A DNA stretch of 64,000 bases from Leptospira sp. GIMC2001 (GTDB lineage: Bacteria > Spirochaetota > Leptospiria > Leptospirales > Leptospiraceae). This document shows positions 53,501-64,000 of this stretch, one piece after another. A model generated the notes under the pieces. It searched no databases and was not told the DNA's origin. It saw only the letters and a program-made list of their open reading frames with translations. Within the stretch, counting starts at the first letter, position 1. Every line of letters starts with the position of its first letter. The DNA lies in the NCBI RefSeq assembly GCF_028462125.1, contig NZ_CP115468.1:2261097-2325096 (forward strand), in the 5' to 3' direction. A program made the position numbers and the translations under genes.

Positions 53501-55588
53501 GGTTGGTTGAGGTGCGTCTTTTCTCGAAAGATCAATCTTACCTTGTTTATCAATGTTTAAAACTTTAACTTTGATAATTTGGCCTTCTGAGACAACATCC
53601 CGAACATTCTGAACTCGATTCTGATCTAGTTTTGAAATATGAACCAAACCTTCTTTACCCGGAGCAATCTCTACAAAGGCACCGAAGTCGGTTATTTTCT
53701 TAATCAAACCAGTGTAGATTGCACCAATCTCAATTTCTTTGAAAATTCCATCGATCATAGCATCTGCTTTTTTCAAAGCTTCACCGTCTGGACTTGCAAT
53801 AGTTACTTTTCCAGTGTCGTCCACGTTGATCTCGGATCCAGATTGCTCAATGATCATACGAATGGTTTTACCACCTGGACCAATGAGTTCCCCAATTCTA
53901 TCTTTTGGAATTTGTTTTACAACAATTCTTGGAGCTGTAAGAGCTATGGAATCTGCAACCTTGTCTACAGATTTGAGCATCTCACCCATGATATGATCAC
54001 GACCACGCTCTGCTTGAGCGATTGCTTTCTCCAAAACATCAAGACCCAGACCCGTTACTTTTAGATCCATCTGAAAAGAAGTGATTCCGTTCTTGGTTCC
54101 TGCAAGTTTGAAGTCCATATCACCGAAATGATCTTCGATTCCAGCAATATCACTCAATACCGCAAAGCGACCTTTATCATCACTGAATAATCCCATTGCA
54201 ATTCCTGATACAGGAGCTTTGATTGGAACTCCTCCAGACATCATCGCAAGTGTTCCGCTACATACAGTTGCCATAGAACTAGAACCATTCGATTCCAAAA
54301 TCTCCGACACCAAACGGATCACATACGGAAAACTATCAGGAGAAGGAAGAACTTTCTTCAAGGCTCTCTCAGCAAGATTGCCATGTCCAATTTCTCGTCT
54401 TCCCGGTCCCATTGATCTTTTTACTTCTCCAACTGAATAAGCTGGAAAATTATAATGCAGCATAAAATTCTTTTCTTTCTGGCCTTGCAAAGATTCATAT
54501 CTTTGGTTGTCCATCGCAGTTCCGAGGGTCATAACACCCAGAGACTGAGTCTGACCACGAGTAAAGACTGCTGATCCGTGAGCTCCAGGAAGAACATTGA
54601 CTTCACAAGAAATTGAACGAATTTCTTCAGTCTTTCTTCCATCAGCTCTAAGTCCTTCAGTCAAAACTAGATCACGAACAACTTCATATTCTAATTCATG
54701 TAGATAATGTTTGATATCTTTTGTATGCTCATCAGTTCCAAGCAGAGTCTTGAAATGTTCAACGGTCTCTTTGTTGATCTCATTAATTTCGTTGGATCTT
54801 TTAGTTTTATCACTATTTCTATTTGCTTTGCCAAGTCTTTCAAAAGCATAAGCTCGCACTTGGTTCATCACATCTTGGTTAGCAACTCTTAATTTAACTT
54901 CACGCTTAACAAGATTCATCGGAGCAACAAATTCTTCTTGCATCGTCACTAGTTCAGAAATTACACCTTGAGCAAAAGCAAGAGCTTTCATCATATCGTC
55001 TTTAGATATTTCGTTTGCTTCACCTTCAATCATCACGATATTTGTCTTGGTGCCTGCAACAATCAGATCCATGTCTGATTCTAAAATTTCGCTATTGGTT
55101 GGATTCGCAATAAATTGACCATTCACTCGTCCAACTTTGATACCGGCAATAGGTCCATGAAATGGAATGTCTGATGCAGCGAGTGCCGCACTAGCAGCCG
55201 TTATAGCATGACCAGAAATTCCAACTGTTTTGTCTGCGGATAGAACTTGAACAATCAACTGAACTTCACAGAAGTATCCTTCTGGAAACATAGGTCGAAT
55301 AGGACGATCGATCAATCTAGAATTTAAAACTTCAAATTCAGAAGGTTTTGCTTCTCTCTTGAAATATCCACCAGGGATTCTTCCAACAGAATACATCTTT
55401 TCATTGTATTCACAAGTTAAAGGGAAAAAATCTTGCCCTTCTTTTGCGTCCGCTGATGCACAGACCGTAGCAAGTAGTGTTAGGTTACCAACTCGGTATA
55501 CAACGGCTCCGTGGGCTTGCTTCGCCCAGTTCCCCGTTTCCAAGGAAATCGAATCCCTTCCCAGGGCCTTCGTATGTGAGAAAATCAT
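53498..55588 (-). CDS. pnp: polyribonucleotide nucleotidyltransferase
   Basis: PNPase degrades RNA from the 3' end with phosphate and is part of the degradosome. The 696-residue protein has two RNase PH domains ([18 protein letters not shown]; the second with [29 protein letters not shown]), a KH domain ([16 protein letters not shown], about 565) and an S1 domain ([20 protein letters not shown], about 625). Its stop overlaps the Shine-Dalgarno site of the M16 gene. Its start overlaps rpsO by 4 nt, so the three genes are coupled. Confidence 0.97.
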   Translation of the reverse strand: MIFSHTKALGRDSISLETGNWAKQAHGAVVYRVGNLTLLATVCASADAKEGQDFFPLTCEYNEKMYSVGRIPGGYFKREAKPSEFEVLNSRLIDRPIRPMFPEGYFCEVQLIVQVLSADKTVGISGHAITAASAALAASDIPFHGPIAGIKVGRVNGQFIANPTNSEILESDMDLIVAGTKTNIVMIEGEANEISKDDMMKALAFAQGVISELVTMQEEFVAPMNLVKREVKLRVANQDVMNQVRAYAFERLGKANRNSDKTKRSNEINEINKETVEHFKTLLGTDEHTKDIKHYLHELEYEVVRDLVLTEGLRADGRKTEEIRSISCEVNVLPGAHGSAVFTRGQTQSLGVMTLGTAMDNQRYESLQGQKEKNFMLHYNFPAYSVGEVKRSMGPGRREIGHGNLAERALKKVLPSPDSFPYVIRLVSEILESNGSSSMATVCSGTLAMMSGGVPIKAPVSGIAMGLFSDDKGRFAVLSDIAGIEDHFGDMDFKLAGTKNGITSFQMDLKVTGLGLDVLEKAIAQAERGRDHIMGEMLKSVDKVADSIALTAPRIVVKQIPKDRIGELIGPGGKTIRMIIEQSGSEINVDDTGKVTIASPDGEALKKADAMIDGIFKEIEIGAIYTGLIKKITDFGAFVEIAPGKEGLVHISKLDQNRVQNVRDVVSEGQIIKVKVLNIDKQGKIDLSRKDAPQPT

Positions 55589-55851
55589 TTTCTAATCCCG
55601 AGCTTTTGAATGAGAGTTTTGTAGCGATCTACATCACTTTTCTTTAAATATTCGATCAGACTTCTTCTTCTATTCACAAGAGCGATCAATCCAACTTTGG
55701 AATGATGGTCTTTTTTATGTTTTTTGAAGTGTTCGTTCAAATCTTTGATTCGGGTTTCTAAAATTGCGATCTGAGCTTCAGTTGAGCCAGAATCTTGTGC
55801 ATTTTTCCCATAAGTTTGTATGAGTGACTGTTTTTGGTCTTTCGTGATCAT
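55585..55851 (-). CDS. rpsO: 30S ribosomal protein S15
   Basis: S15 binds the central domain of 16S rRNA and nucleates assembly of the platform. The 88-residue length and blocks ([26 protein letters not shown], [28 protein letters not shown]) are fully typical. The last 4 nt overlap pnp. A 61-bp gap separates it from truB, so it may also have its own promoter or an autoregulatory leader, but none is clear. Confidence 0.96.
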   Translation of the reverse strand: MITKDQKQSLIQTYGKNAQDSGSTEAQIAILETRIKDLNEHFKKHKKDHHSKVGLIALVNRRRSLIEYLKKSDVDRYKTLIQKLGIRK

Positions 55852-55912
55852 ATGCTTATTCTACTTTTTTACCAAGTTCCTATGTTTTATCTATTTGAAA
55901 ATACAAAATTAA

Positions 55913-56794
55913 TTAGAAAACCCTTAAGTATTTCCAATCGTCGTTTTCTAGCTTTTCGCAGTATGCCATCAGGCTTCCATCTGAATCTTCCAAGAAAAAT
56001 TTGGAGGGTGAACTTACAGATGCAATATTCAGATCTGGTTTTCGTCCTTGTTTGACCCAAATCTTATGATTCTCATCGCGAACCTCCAAGACTGGCAAAT
56101 CCATCATTTCTTTTGGGGATTTTAAATCTTTCATTTCCAAATCCTCGATAGTTTTTGCCATTTCGAGCTTAAATTTTCCAACGTCTGTTCGAACCAAACC
56201 TTTAAGCGACATGGGAAAATTCAGCTTTTCTCCCATATCCATTACAATTTTACGAATATACGTGCCTGAGCTAACTTTGATTTGAAATTTTATGGATTCT
56301 AAACTAAAATCGATGATCCCTACCTGAGAAATTCTGATTTTTCGAATTTTGGGAATGATTGCAACACCGGATCTGTGTAAATCAGACAACCTCTTGCCGT
56401 CTTGCTTTAAAGCAGAAATCGTTGGCGCTTCTTGCTCTTTCCATTCTACAAGATTCTCAATGAGGTTAAGAAGCGTCTGACCATTTTGCCAATCTTCTTC
56501 CCAGACACGACAGATCTCCTCATGATTCAATTCTGAAACCACTTTTCCTTCGGTGTCCCCTGAGTCAGTTGCCTTACCTAAACAAAGATCTGCTATGTAC
56601 ACTTTGTCCATTTCAAGGAAGTCCTGAGCAAAACAAGTTGCCCGTCCAGCTGGCAGAACCAAAAGCCCTTCTGCAAATTGGTCCAAAGTACCAGTATGCC
56701 CCAATTTATCTATGTCTAGTTTCTTGCGGATTCTTTGGACAACTTGAGAAGATGTGATTCCAGGAAGTTTATGAACTAGAAAAAATCCATCCAT
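55913..56794 (-). CDS. truB: tRNA pseudouridine-55 synthase
   Basis: TruB makes pseudouridine 55 in the T-loop of tRNAs. The 293-residue protein has the catalytic block GHTGTLDQFAEGLLVLPAGRAT (the catalytic Asp is in LDQ, where most homologs have LDP), the Tyr-containing YIADLCLGKATDSGD, and a C-terminal PUA-like tail. The motif change from GTLDP to GTLDQ is worth noting. It lies 106 bp after rbfA and before rpsO in the same direction. Confidence 0.93.
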   Translation of the reverse strand: MDGFFLVHKLPGITSSQVVQRIRKKLDIDKLGHTGTLDQFAEGLLVLPAGRATCFAQDFLEMDKVYIADLCLGKATDSGDTEGKVVSELNHEEICRVWEEDWQNGQTLLNLIENLVEWKEQEAPTISALKQDGKRLSDLHRSGVAIIPKIRKIRISQVGIIDFSLESIKFQIKVSSGTYIRKIVMDMGEKLNFPMSLKGLVRTDVGKFKLEMAKTIEDLEMKDLKSPKEMMDLPVLEVRDENHKIWVKQGRKPDLNIASVSSPSKFFLEDSDGSLMAYCEKLENDDWKYLRVF

Positions 56795-56900
56795 CTAGAT
56801 TGCATCTTCTGAATCATTTCTAAGTATCAGAAAATTCAAATCAATCTTATTAGTCATTTTGTTCATGATGGTTGGTTTCTTCATCTAAGTTATGTTCGTT

Positions 56901-57338
56901 TTAATCTTGATCGTCTTCGATATCGTCGTCATCGAGGTGCTCTTCTTCATCAAGATTTGATTCGGTCGAATCGAAACCAGGCTCTAATGAATGTTTTGGG
57001 GCAGATTCATCAATCAATCGATTGACTTCTATACTTTTTATATAGTTTTTATCCCAGATAAAATACAAATTAGGAGTATGACGCAGACCCAGTTTCTTAC
57101 CGATCGCACTTTGCAGAAATCCTCTTGCCGATGTGAGTCCATTGGCAAGTTTCTTTCTTTCGTTGTTATTGCAATACGCTGTATAATACACGAGGGCTTG
57201 CGACATGTCATCAGCCATGTCCACCCTATGTATCGTTACCATCGAAATTCTCGGATCTTTAACTTTTTCCGTTATGATCAGAGTAGCGATCGTTCTCTGA
57301 ATTTCTTTCTCAATTTTCTTCTTACGAATCTCGTTCAA
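56901..57338 (-). CDS. rbfA: ribosome-binding factor A
   Basis: RbfA helps mature the 5' end of 16S rRNA. The 145-residue protein has the KH-like core (EIQRTIATLIITEKVKDPRISMVTIHRVDMADDMSQALVYYT) and LGLRHTPNLYFIWDKN. The C-terminal 30 residues are very acidic (DEEEHLDDDDIEDDQD), which is not a common RbfA feature. It lies 17 bp after infB. The 106 bp up to truB hold no clear signal. Confidence 0.92.
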   Translation of the reverse strand: MNEIRKKKIEKEIQRTIATLIITEKVKDPRISMVTIHRVDMADDMSQALVYYTAYCNNNERKKLANGLTSARGFLQSAIGKKLGLRHTPNLYFIWDKNYIKSIEVNRLIDESAPKHSLEPGFDSTESNLDEEEHLDDDDIEDDQD

Positions 57339-57355
57339 TCGATACGCTTCTCGTT

Positions 57356-59953
<2,598 letters not shown>

Positions 59954-59973
59954 ACTATCCTAAATGACTCCTA

Positions 59974-61344
59974 CTACTCTTCAACCCACTCCACTGACTC
60001 TTGCAATAACCGAAGTATATGCTCTGCAGTAGTTGGTCCAATTCCCGGAATGGAAGCCAAGTCCTCTGGACTGATCTCTATTAAAGTCTCCACATCCATG
60101 ATTCCGCCGGCTTCCATTAGGTCGATGATACGAGGAGTAAGTCCTGGTATCTCGGAAAGAGAAGTCATATCTTCATCATCGTCCGTTGTCTCTTCCGACT
60201 CAGCTTGAGCTTGCGCATTAAAAAGACGATCGAGCTTTTCTCTTGCCTCGGGTGAAGCAAGTTCTTGGTTGTATTGGCTGACTGTTTTTATATCAATCTT
60301 GAATCCGCTCAATTGGGATGCTAGTTTTACATTGGATCCGTTGATTCCAATCGCAAGTGACAAGGAATCTTCGGCTACGATGACAAGTGCATCTCCCCTT
60401 TTACGATCCGCATGAACTTCAATTGGTTTGGCTGGAGAAATTGCGTTGGAAATAAATGCTGCAGGATCATCAGAATACTGCACAATATCCACTCGTTCAT
60501 TTCCCAATTCTCGAACAATGGATTGAATCCTTACACCTTTCATTCCGACACAAGCTCCAACTGGATCAATATCGGTTTTGTTAGTGTAAACAACCACTTT
60601 TGTACGAATAGAAGGAATCCTTGCTACATCTTTGATCTCGACAATCCCGTCGTAGATCTCAGGAATTTCCATTTCAAATAATTTCTTAACAAAGTCCCCA
60701 GAAGCTCGAGATAATGTAATGACTGGAATTGGTTCTTTCGGACGCAATTCCACCTTCTGGATGATAGCTTTCATTCTATCACCTTGTCGGTATTTCTCAC
60801 CTGGGTTCTGCTCGCGCTTAGGCATAATGCCTTCAATTTTACCCAAATCGATCAGCATCAGATCTCTTTTCCATCTCTGGAAATATCCGTGAGTAAGCTC
60901 ACCTTCTTTGGCTTTGTATTCTTCGAAGAGAATTTCTTTCTCCATATCTCTAAGCCTTTGGAAAACCATCTGCTTAGCTTGACTGGAAATGATTCGAGAT
61001 AGATCCATTGGCTTTTCGCGAACCAAAACAATGCCACCTAACTGGGCGTTAGGATCAATTGCTTGAGCGTCAATCAATGATATCTCGAGTGGATGATCCT
61101 CTTTTGGAGTTTCCACTATTTTCTTTTCTATAGTTATAAAGACGTCACCTGATTTCTCATTCGACAATTCTACGTGAATTGCTGACTCATCATCGGGTTC
61201 CAACCCTAATTTCTTCCTATACGCGATGACAAGAGATTCCTGGATGATTGACATCACAGCATCTTTGTCCAAAGCTTTGTCCTGGCAAAATTGCTGGACT
61301 GCTTCTATTAAACCGATTTCTTTTGTAGCCTGTTTTGTTGCCAT
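59974..61344 (-). CDS. nusA: transcription termination/antitermination protein NusA
   Basis: NusA binds RNA polymerase and RNA to modulate pausing and termination. The 456-residue protein has an N-terminal polymerase-binding domain, an S1 domain, and KH domains (VGACVGMKGVRIQSIVRELGNERVDIV, about 270-300; LASQLSGFKIDI). A helix-hairpin-helix tail (LASIPGIGPTTAEHIL) closes it. It is followed by infB after 20 bp, and preceded by rimP after 4 bp. Confidence 0.96.
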   Translation of the reverse strand: MATKQATKEIGLIEAVQQFCQDKALDKDAVMSIIQESLVIAYRKKLGLEPDDESAIHVELSNEKSGDVFITIEKKIVETPKEDHPLEISLIDAQAIDPNAQLGGIVLVREKPMDLSRIISSQAKQMVFQRLRDMEKEILFEEYKAKEGELTHGYFQRWKRDLMLIDLGKIEGIMPKREQNPGEKYRQGDRMKAIIQKVELRPKEPIPVITLSRASGDFVKKLFEMEIPEIYDGIVEIKDVARIPSIRTKVVVYTNKTDIDPVGACVGMKGVRIQSIVRELGNERVDIVQYSDDPAAFISNAISPAKPIEVHADRKRGDALVIVAEDSLSLAIGINGSNVKLASQLSGFKIDIKTVSQYNQELASPEAREKLDRLFNAQAQAESEETTDDDEDMTSLSEIPGLTPRIIDLMEAGGIMDVETLIEISPEDLASIPGIGPTTAEHILRLLQESVEWVEE

Positions 61345-61348
61345 AATA

Positions 61349-61840
61349 CTAGATATGTAGATAAAGTTTTCCTTTCGTTACCTTTCCAATATCGGTTTCC
61401 CATATTCCTGAAGAGTCTTTCTTTTTCTTACCCTTCCCATGAAATGGTTCTAGCCGAATCTTGTCATCCTTTACTTCTAAAATCTTATATACCCCCAACG
61501 TAGATTTGGACTCCTCATTCAGAATCTCCAAACTCGCAAGGAGTCCTTGGAAGCGATGGAGGTCGCCTGGAATACGAAGTGTCCTCTCTGCTCCTGCCGA
61601 TTGGACAGTAAGCTGATAGTCCGCTTCTGGATCCAGAATTTCCATTCGTTTATTCAACTCTCTGGAAACTTCCTCACAATCCTGGACACTGACAGAACCA
61701 TATTGATTCTCCAGATGATCCAAAACCACTTCCATAATCATAGATAAGGATGACGTCTTGATCTTAAAAGAAAAAAGTGCAAGGGGATGAACTAAAATTT
61801 CTCCCAGAATATCCCTGATCTGTTCTTCGCTGATAGCCAA
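61349..61840 (-). CDS. rimP: ribosome maturation factor RimP
   Basis: RimP helps assemble the 30S subunit and is the usual first gene of the nusA-infB operon. The 163-residue protein has the two-domain layout; VQDCEEVSRELNKRMEILDPEADYQLTVQSAGAERTLRIPGD is the central signature (most homologs read SPGxxRPL). The start is a TTG at 61840. The ribosome site is weak (AGGT) and lies inside a hairpin. Confidence 0.9.
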   Translation of the reverse strand: MAISEEQIRDILGEILVHPLALFSFKIKTSSLSMIMEVVLDHLENQYGSVSVQDCEEVSRELNKRMEILDPEADYQLTVQSAGAERTLRIPGDLHRFQGLLASLEILNEESKSTLGVYKILEVKDDKIRLEPFHGKGKKKKDSSGIWETDIGKVTKGKLYLHI

Positions 61841-61850
61841 ATATTGTGCG

Positions 61851-61869
61851 ACCTGAATGTTTTTCAGGT
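61851..61869 (-). promoter_or_regulatory. hairpin masking the rimP ribosome-binding site
   Basis: On the minus strand ACCTGA (61869-61864), a 7-nt loop and TCAGGT (61856-61851) form a 6-bp perfect stem at the very 5' end of the predicted transcript. The AGGT of the only Shine-Dalgarno-like site for the TTG start lies in its 3' arm, so folding would hinder initiation. Confidence 0.5.
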
Positions 61870-61880
61870 ATCAGTTTTCC

Positions 61881-61909
61881 AATATAAGAAAACTTGGTTG
61901 TGCTGTAAA
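61881..61909 (-). promoter_or_regulatory. sigma70 promoter of the rimP-nusA-infB operon
   Basis: On the minus strand TTTACA (61909-61904), a 17-nt spacer and TATATT (61886-61881) each match at 5 of 6. Transcription would start near 61874. The same AT-rich core reads TATAAG on the plus strand and may serve the divergent lipoprotein gene. Confidence 0.6.
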
Positions 61910-61936
61910 GCAAAAAAAAGGATCAATGCTGTAAAT

Positions 61937-63052
61937 ATGAAATTTACGATTCTGATTAGCTCATTTCTTTCTCTTTTCCTTGGTTGCATTCAATTCAAAG
62001 TAGATGTTCTAAAGCCCGATCTTATCACTAAGATCCAAATTGGTTCTGAAACCAGTAATTTACAAGTTGAGGTTGTCAATAATGTTCTAACGAACCTGCC
62101 ACTTACAATACCTTTTCAATCGGGAACGGCTTATCTTACTGATACGAAAAGATCAATAATCAAAGGATTTGATTCGCAAGGTGAACTGGAAACTATTATT
62201 GGAAGTATGGAAACTCCACCGATTGCAGGAGTGAATCTATCCAAATATCGTTTTGGAACTTTAGGACTCATAACCTTAGATTCCAATCAGAATCTCTATA
62301 TCCAAAATCGATTTGGCAATAAAGAAGGATTGGACGGAACCAAAGAACAGGACAATCTGTTCAAAAAATACAGTGGCTCATTTGAGACGTCCGGCCAGTC
62401 TCCACTTCCTAGTTATATCATTAAGATGAATTCGCGTGGAGAAATTAAATCTGTAATTGGTGCGTCCGGAAAAAATACTGAGCCTTTTCGATATATAGAA
62501 TTCATTCAAGCAACTGACTCAGGTAAATTATTTGTTTACCATAAAATTGCAGAAGAGATGAGATTGAGTTATTATCAGGATGAAGAATTGAAATCAGAAA
62601 TCCGTGAAGGGAGTTTGGATATTTTCAAATCTGGAATATCCAATGAGTATGTAATTAGCCTAGATAAAATCTATCCACAACCTGCAGGCGAATATGCACT
62701 CGCATCGATTAGCTATTATTCTAAGGGAGACAACCGATTCAAATTTCGTAGGATCTACAAAATTGACTTTGATAAACCTACACAGACAGTTTCTATAAAA
62801 GAAATCCAAGATCCAGCAGAGATTCTCTTTAGCGTCAGAGAAAATGATGAATTTTACATTTGGGAAACTGAAGATTCAGGGGCTTCAGTTCGATTGCAAG
62901 TGCATGACCCAGAAGGCAATCATATCAACAACAAAAGATTGGTATTTACTTCACCTCGTGGCCAATGGAGAGAAACTTTTACGGATGGTAGAGACAATAT
63001 CTATTCCATAAGAATTCGGGCTGGGTTTCTTGAATTGCATCGATGGCGCTAA
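61937..63052 (+). CDS. lipoprotein of unknown function, possible beta-propeller
   Basis: I choose the ATG at 61937 because it gives a signal peptide MKFTILISSFLSLFLGC with a lipobox cysteine at residue 17. The frame is open upstream to 61844, but those 31 residues lack signal features and overlap the rimP promoter. The mature part (about 355 aa) contains repeated strand patterns such as YLTDTKRSIIKGFDSQGELETIIG and DNIYSIRIRAGFLELHRW, as in beta-propellers of NHL type. I know no name for it. There is no clear Shine-Dalgarno site. Confidence 0.65.
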   Translation: MKFTILISSFLSLFLGCIQFKVDVLKPDLITKIQIGSETSNLQVEVVNNVLTNLPLTIPFQSGTAYLTDTKRSIIKGFDSQGELETIIGSMETPPIAGVNLSKYRFGTLGLITLDSNQNLYIQNRFGNKEGLDGTKEQDNLFKKYSGSFETSGQSPLPSYIIKMNSRGEIKSVIGASGKNTEPFRYIEFIQATDSGKLFVYHKIAEEMRLSYYQDEELKSEIREGSLDIFKSGISNEYVISLDKIYPQPAGEYALASISYYSKGDNRFKFRRIYKIDFDKPTQTVSIKEIQDPAEILFSVRENDEFYIWETEDSGASVRLQVHDPEGNHINNKRLVFTSPRGQWRETFTDGRDNIYSIRIRAGFLELHRWR

Positions 63053-63083
63053 TACATCACTGAGCTGAGTAAAGGGATCTCTT

Positions 63084-64000
63084 ATGAAATATGAGACTGT
63101 TCTAAGCTATGAAAACAGTTCCATTTTGGATAAATATACCCAAGATGTTTGGGGGTTTTCTTCCGAATTTCTTATGGCAATTGCCGCCAAAACTTTTCTC
63201 GAAACTTATGCAGATCTTCTGAGAGATCCAAATAACCATATAACAATCTTATGTGGGAGAGGAAATAATGGCGGCGATGGTTACGCTTTAGGCTATTTCT
63301 TAAAAACAGAAAACATCCCTTTTACGATCTATTGCTTAGGAGACAAAACAAGTGAGACTGCTTTCATCTATAAAAACAAATTGAAAAATTTGCATGTAAC
63401 GATTCATAGCATTGAAAACCTTCTGGCTGATCTAAAATCTATTAGCAAAAAAACAATTCTCATTGATTGCTTGCTCGGAACTGGGATGAGACTTCCGATC
63501 GATCAAGAACTAAAGGAACTTTTCTTAAATCTCATAAATTGGAAAGATTCATCCAATTTAATCTTTGGAATTTCCATGGATGTTGTATCGGGCAGGCCTG
63601 CATTTGCTGAACTCAATAAATCGCAGAAGGATATCTATTTTCCAGCTGATTCACTTGCAGAAATTGGAGTTGCTAAATGGGAAAATTTAGGATTTCCCAT
63701 TGAATGTAAAAAAACCTTAACGATTGGATTTCCAATCGATGAGTTTTTACAAACTGATTTAGGCAACAATCAACAATTTATTTTTCGAAGTATTGAACGA
63801 AATCTGATCTTTGATTTTTATACCAAGTCTTTGCATGGGCATAAATATTCGAGTGGATCTTTGGTCGCAATTGGTGGCGATGAGGGAATGATAGGTGCAA
63901 TTCTTCTTTCCATCAATGCCTTCGTTGGTCTTGGTGGTGGGATTGCAAAGGCAATCGTTTTCGATAAATCCAATATTTTGAATTCTGTCTTAGACAATCC
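63084..64000 (+). CDS. nnr: bifunctional NAD(P)HX epimerase/dehydratase (5' part, runs off window)
   Basis: The frame is open from the ATG at 63084 to the window end, so about 305 residues are seen. The first domain is the NAD(P)HX epimerase with GRGNNGGDGYALGYFL and IDCLLGTGM, the same as YjeF-N proteins (usual GPGNNGGDG). The DVPSG loop is altered to DVVSGR. The second domain begins at HGHKYSSGSLVAIGGDEGMIGAILLS, fitting the ADP/ATP-dependent dehydratase (NnrD). Together they repair hydrated NADH and NADPH. AAAGGG precedes the ATG by 8 nt. Confidence 0.88.
   Translation, partial: MKYETVLSYENSSILDKYTQDVWGFSSEFLMAIAAKTFLETYADLLRDPNNHITILCGRGNNGGDGYALGYFLKTENIPFTIYCLGDKTSETAFIYKNKLKNLHVTIHSIENLLADLKSISKKTILIDCLLGTGMRLPIDQELKELFLNLINWKDSSNLIFGISMDVVSGRPAFAELNKSQKDIYFPADSLAEIGVAKWENLGFPIECKKTLTIGFPIDEFLQTDLGNNQQFIFRSIERNLIFDFYTKSLHGHKYSSGSLVAIGGDEGMIGAILLSINAFVGLGGGIAKAIVFDKSNILNSVLDN

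Noticed and set aside
53639..54064. 141-codon plus-strand frame inside pnp
   Set aside because: It is antisense to highly conserved pnp sequence and has no ribosome site or family pattern; it is a shadow frame.

Overview
The window is a gene-dense, AT-rich stretch of a spirochaete chromosome, almost certainly Leptospira or a close relative in Leptospiraceae. The evidence is a DUF1574-type protein beside an MBOAT acyltransferase, a flagellar-coiling (FcpA-like) protein, periplasmic-flagellum genes (fliG, a flgF-type gene, flgG-flgH-flgI-flgJ), spirochaetal lipoproteins with loose lipoboxes, and many large 7TM-phosphatase and cyclase sensors. There is no rRNA, tRNA, insertion sequence, prophage or CRISPR array. 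The longest gap between genes is about 280 bp (51857-52136) and holds a compound tandem repeat.

Region by region. 1-5619: end of a vWA protein, a TPR protein, a cysteine-poor A-type/Nfu-N fusion, an SRPBCC protein, methylglyoxal synthase, an FcpA-like protein with a sigma28-like promoter, and a receiver-like coiled-coil protein. 5681-13657: LptF/G permease and MiaB, a degenerate J-domain membrane protein, a small lysine-rich protein, a DUF1574/MBOAT O-acylation pair, and an RlmI-like methyltransferase. 13864-19080: two tandem paralogous 7TM/SpoIIE phosphatases with C-terminal TPRs. 19092-32713 (minus strand): uppP, a lipoprotein, mfd, panC, hisD, an FN3 membrane protein, a FecR protein and a large adenylate/guanylate cyclase, tightly packed. 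32784-43651: exonuclease III, an LEA-type lipoprotein, a degenerate HD-like protein, the pyruvate dehydrogenase genes pdhA-pdhB-pdhC, a possible Sm-fold small protein divergent from an unusual fliG, pepN and an RRM protein. 43859-51216: flagellar genes interrupted by an RRM protein and a translationally overlapping ATP-grasp/two-methyltransferase cluster. 51395-61840 (minus strand): the rimP-nusA-infB-rbfA-truB-rpsO-pnp translation/RNA operon, followed by an M16 peptidase and dut. 61937-64000: a lipoprotein and the start of a NAD(P)HX repair enzyme.

How the genes work together. The rimP-to-pnp block is the classic transcription, translation and RNA-decay operon. The pdh genes supply acetyl-CoA. 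The flagellar genes build the rod, rings and switch of the periplasmic flagella. The cyclase, FecR and FN3 proteins, and the two SpoIIE phosphatases, look like envelope sensing systems.

The strongest oddities are: an M16 peptidase with no ATG/GTG/TTG start upstream of its zinc motif but a perfect Shine-Dalgarno before an ATC codon; the nested 5/9/8-bp tandem repeat upstream of dut; a hairpin that would mask the rimP ribosome-binding site; sigma28-like promoters with matching 11-nt spacers before the FcpA-like gene and flgG; and a FliG with altered EHPQ and LDDR motifs. Several starts are TTG behind strong Shine-Dalgarno sites (292, 5619, 35958). All calls come from reading the sequence without database searches.
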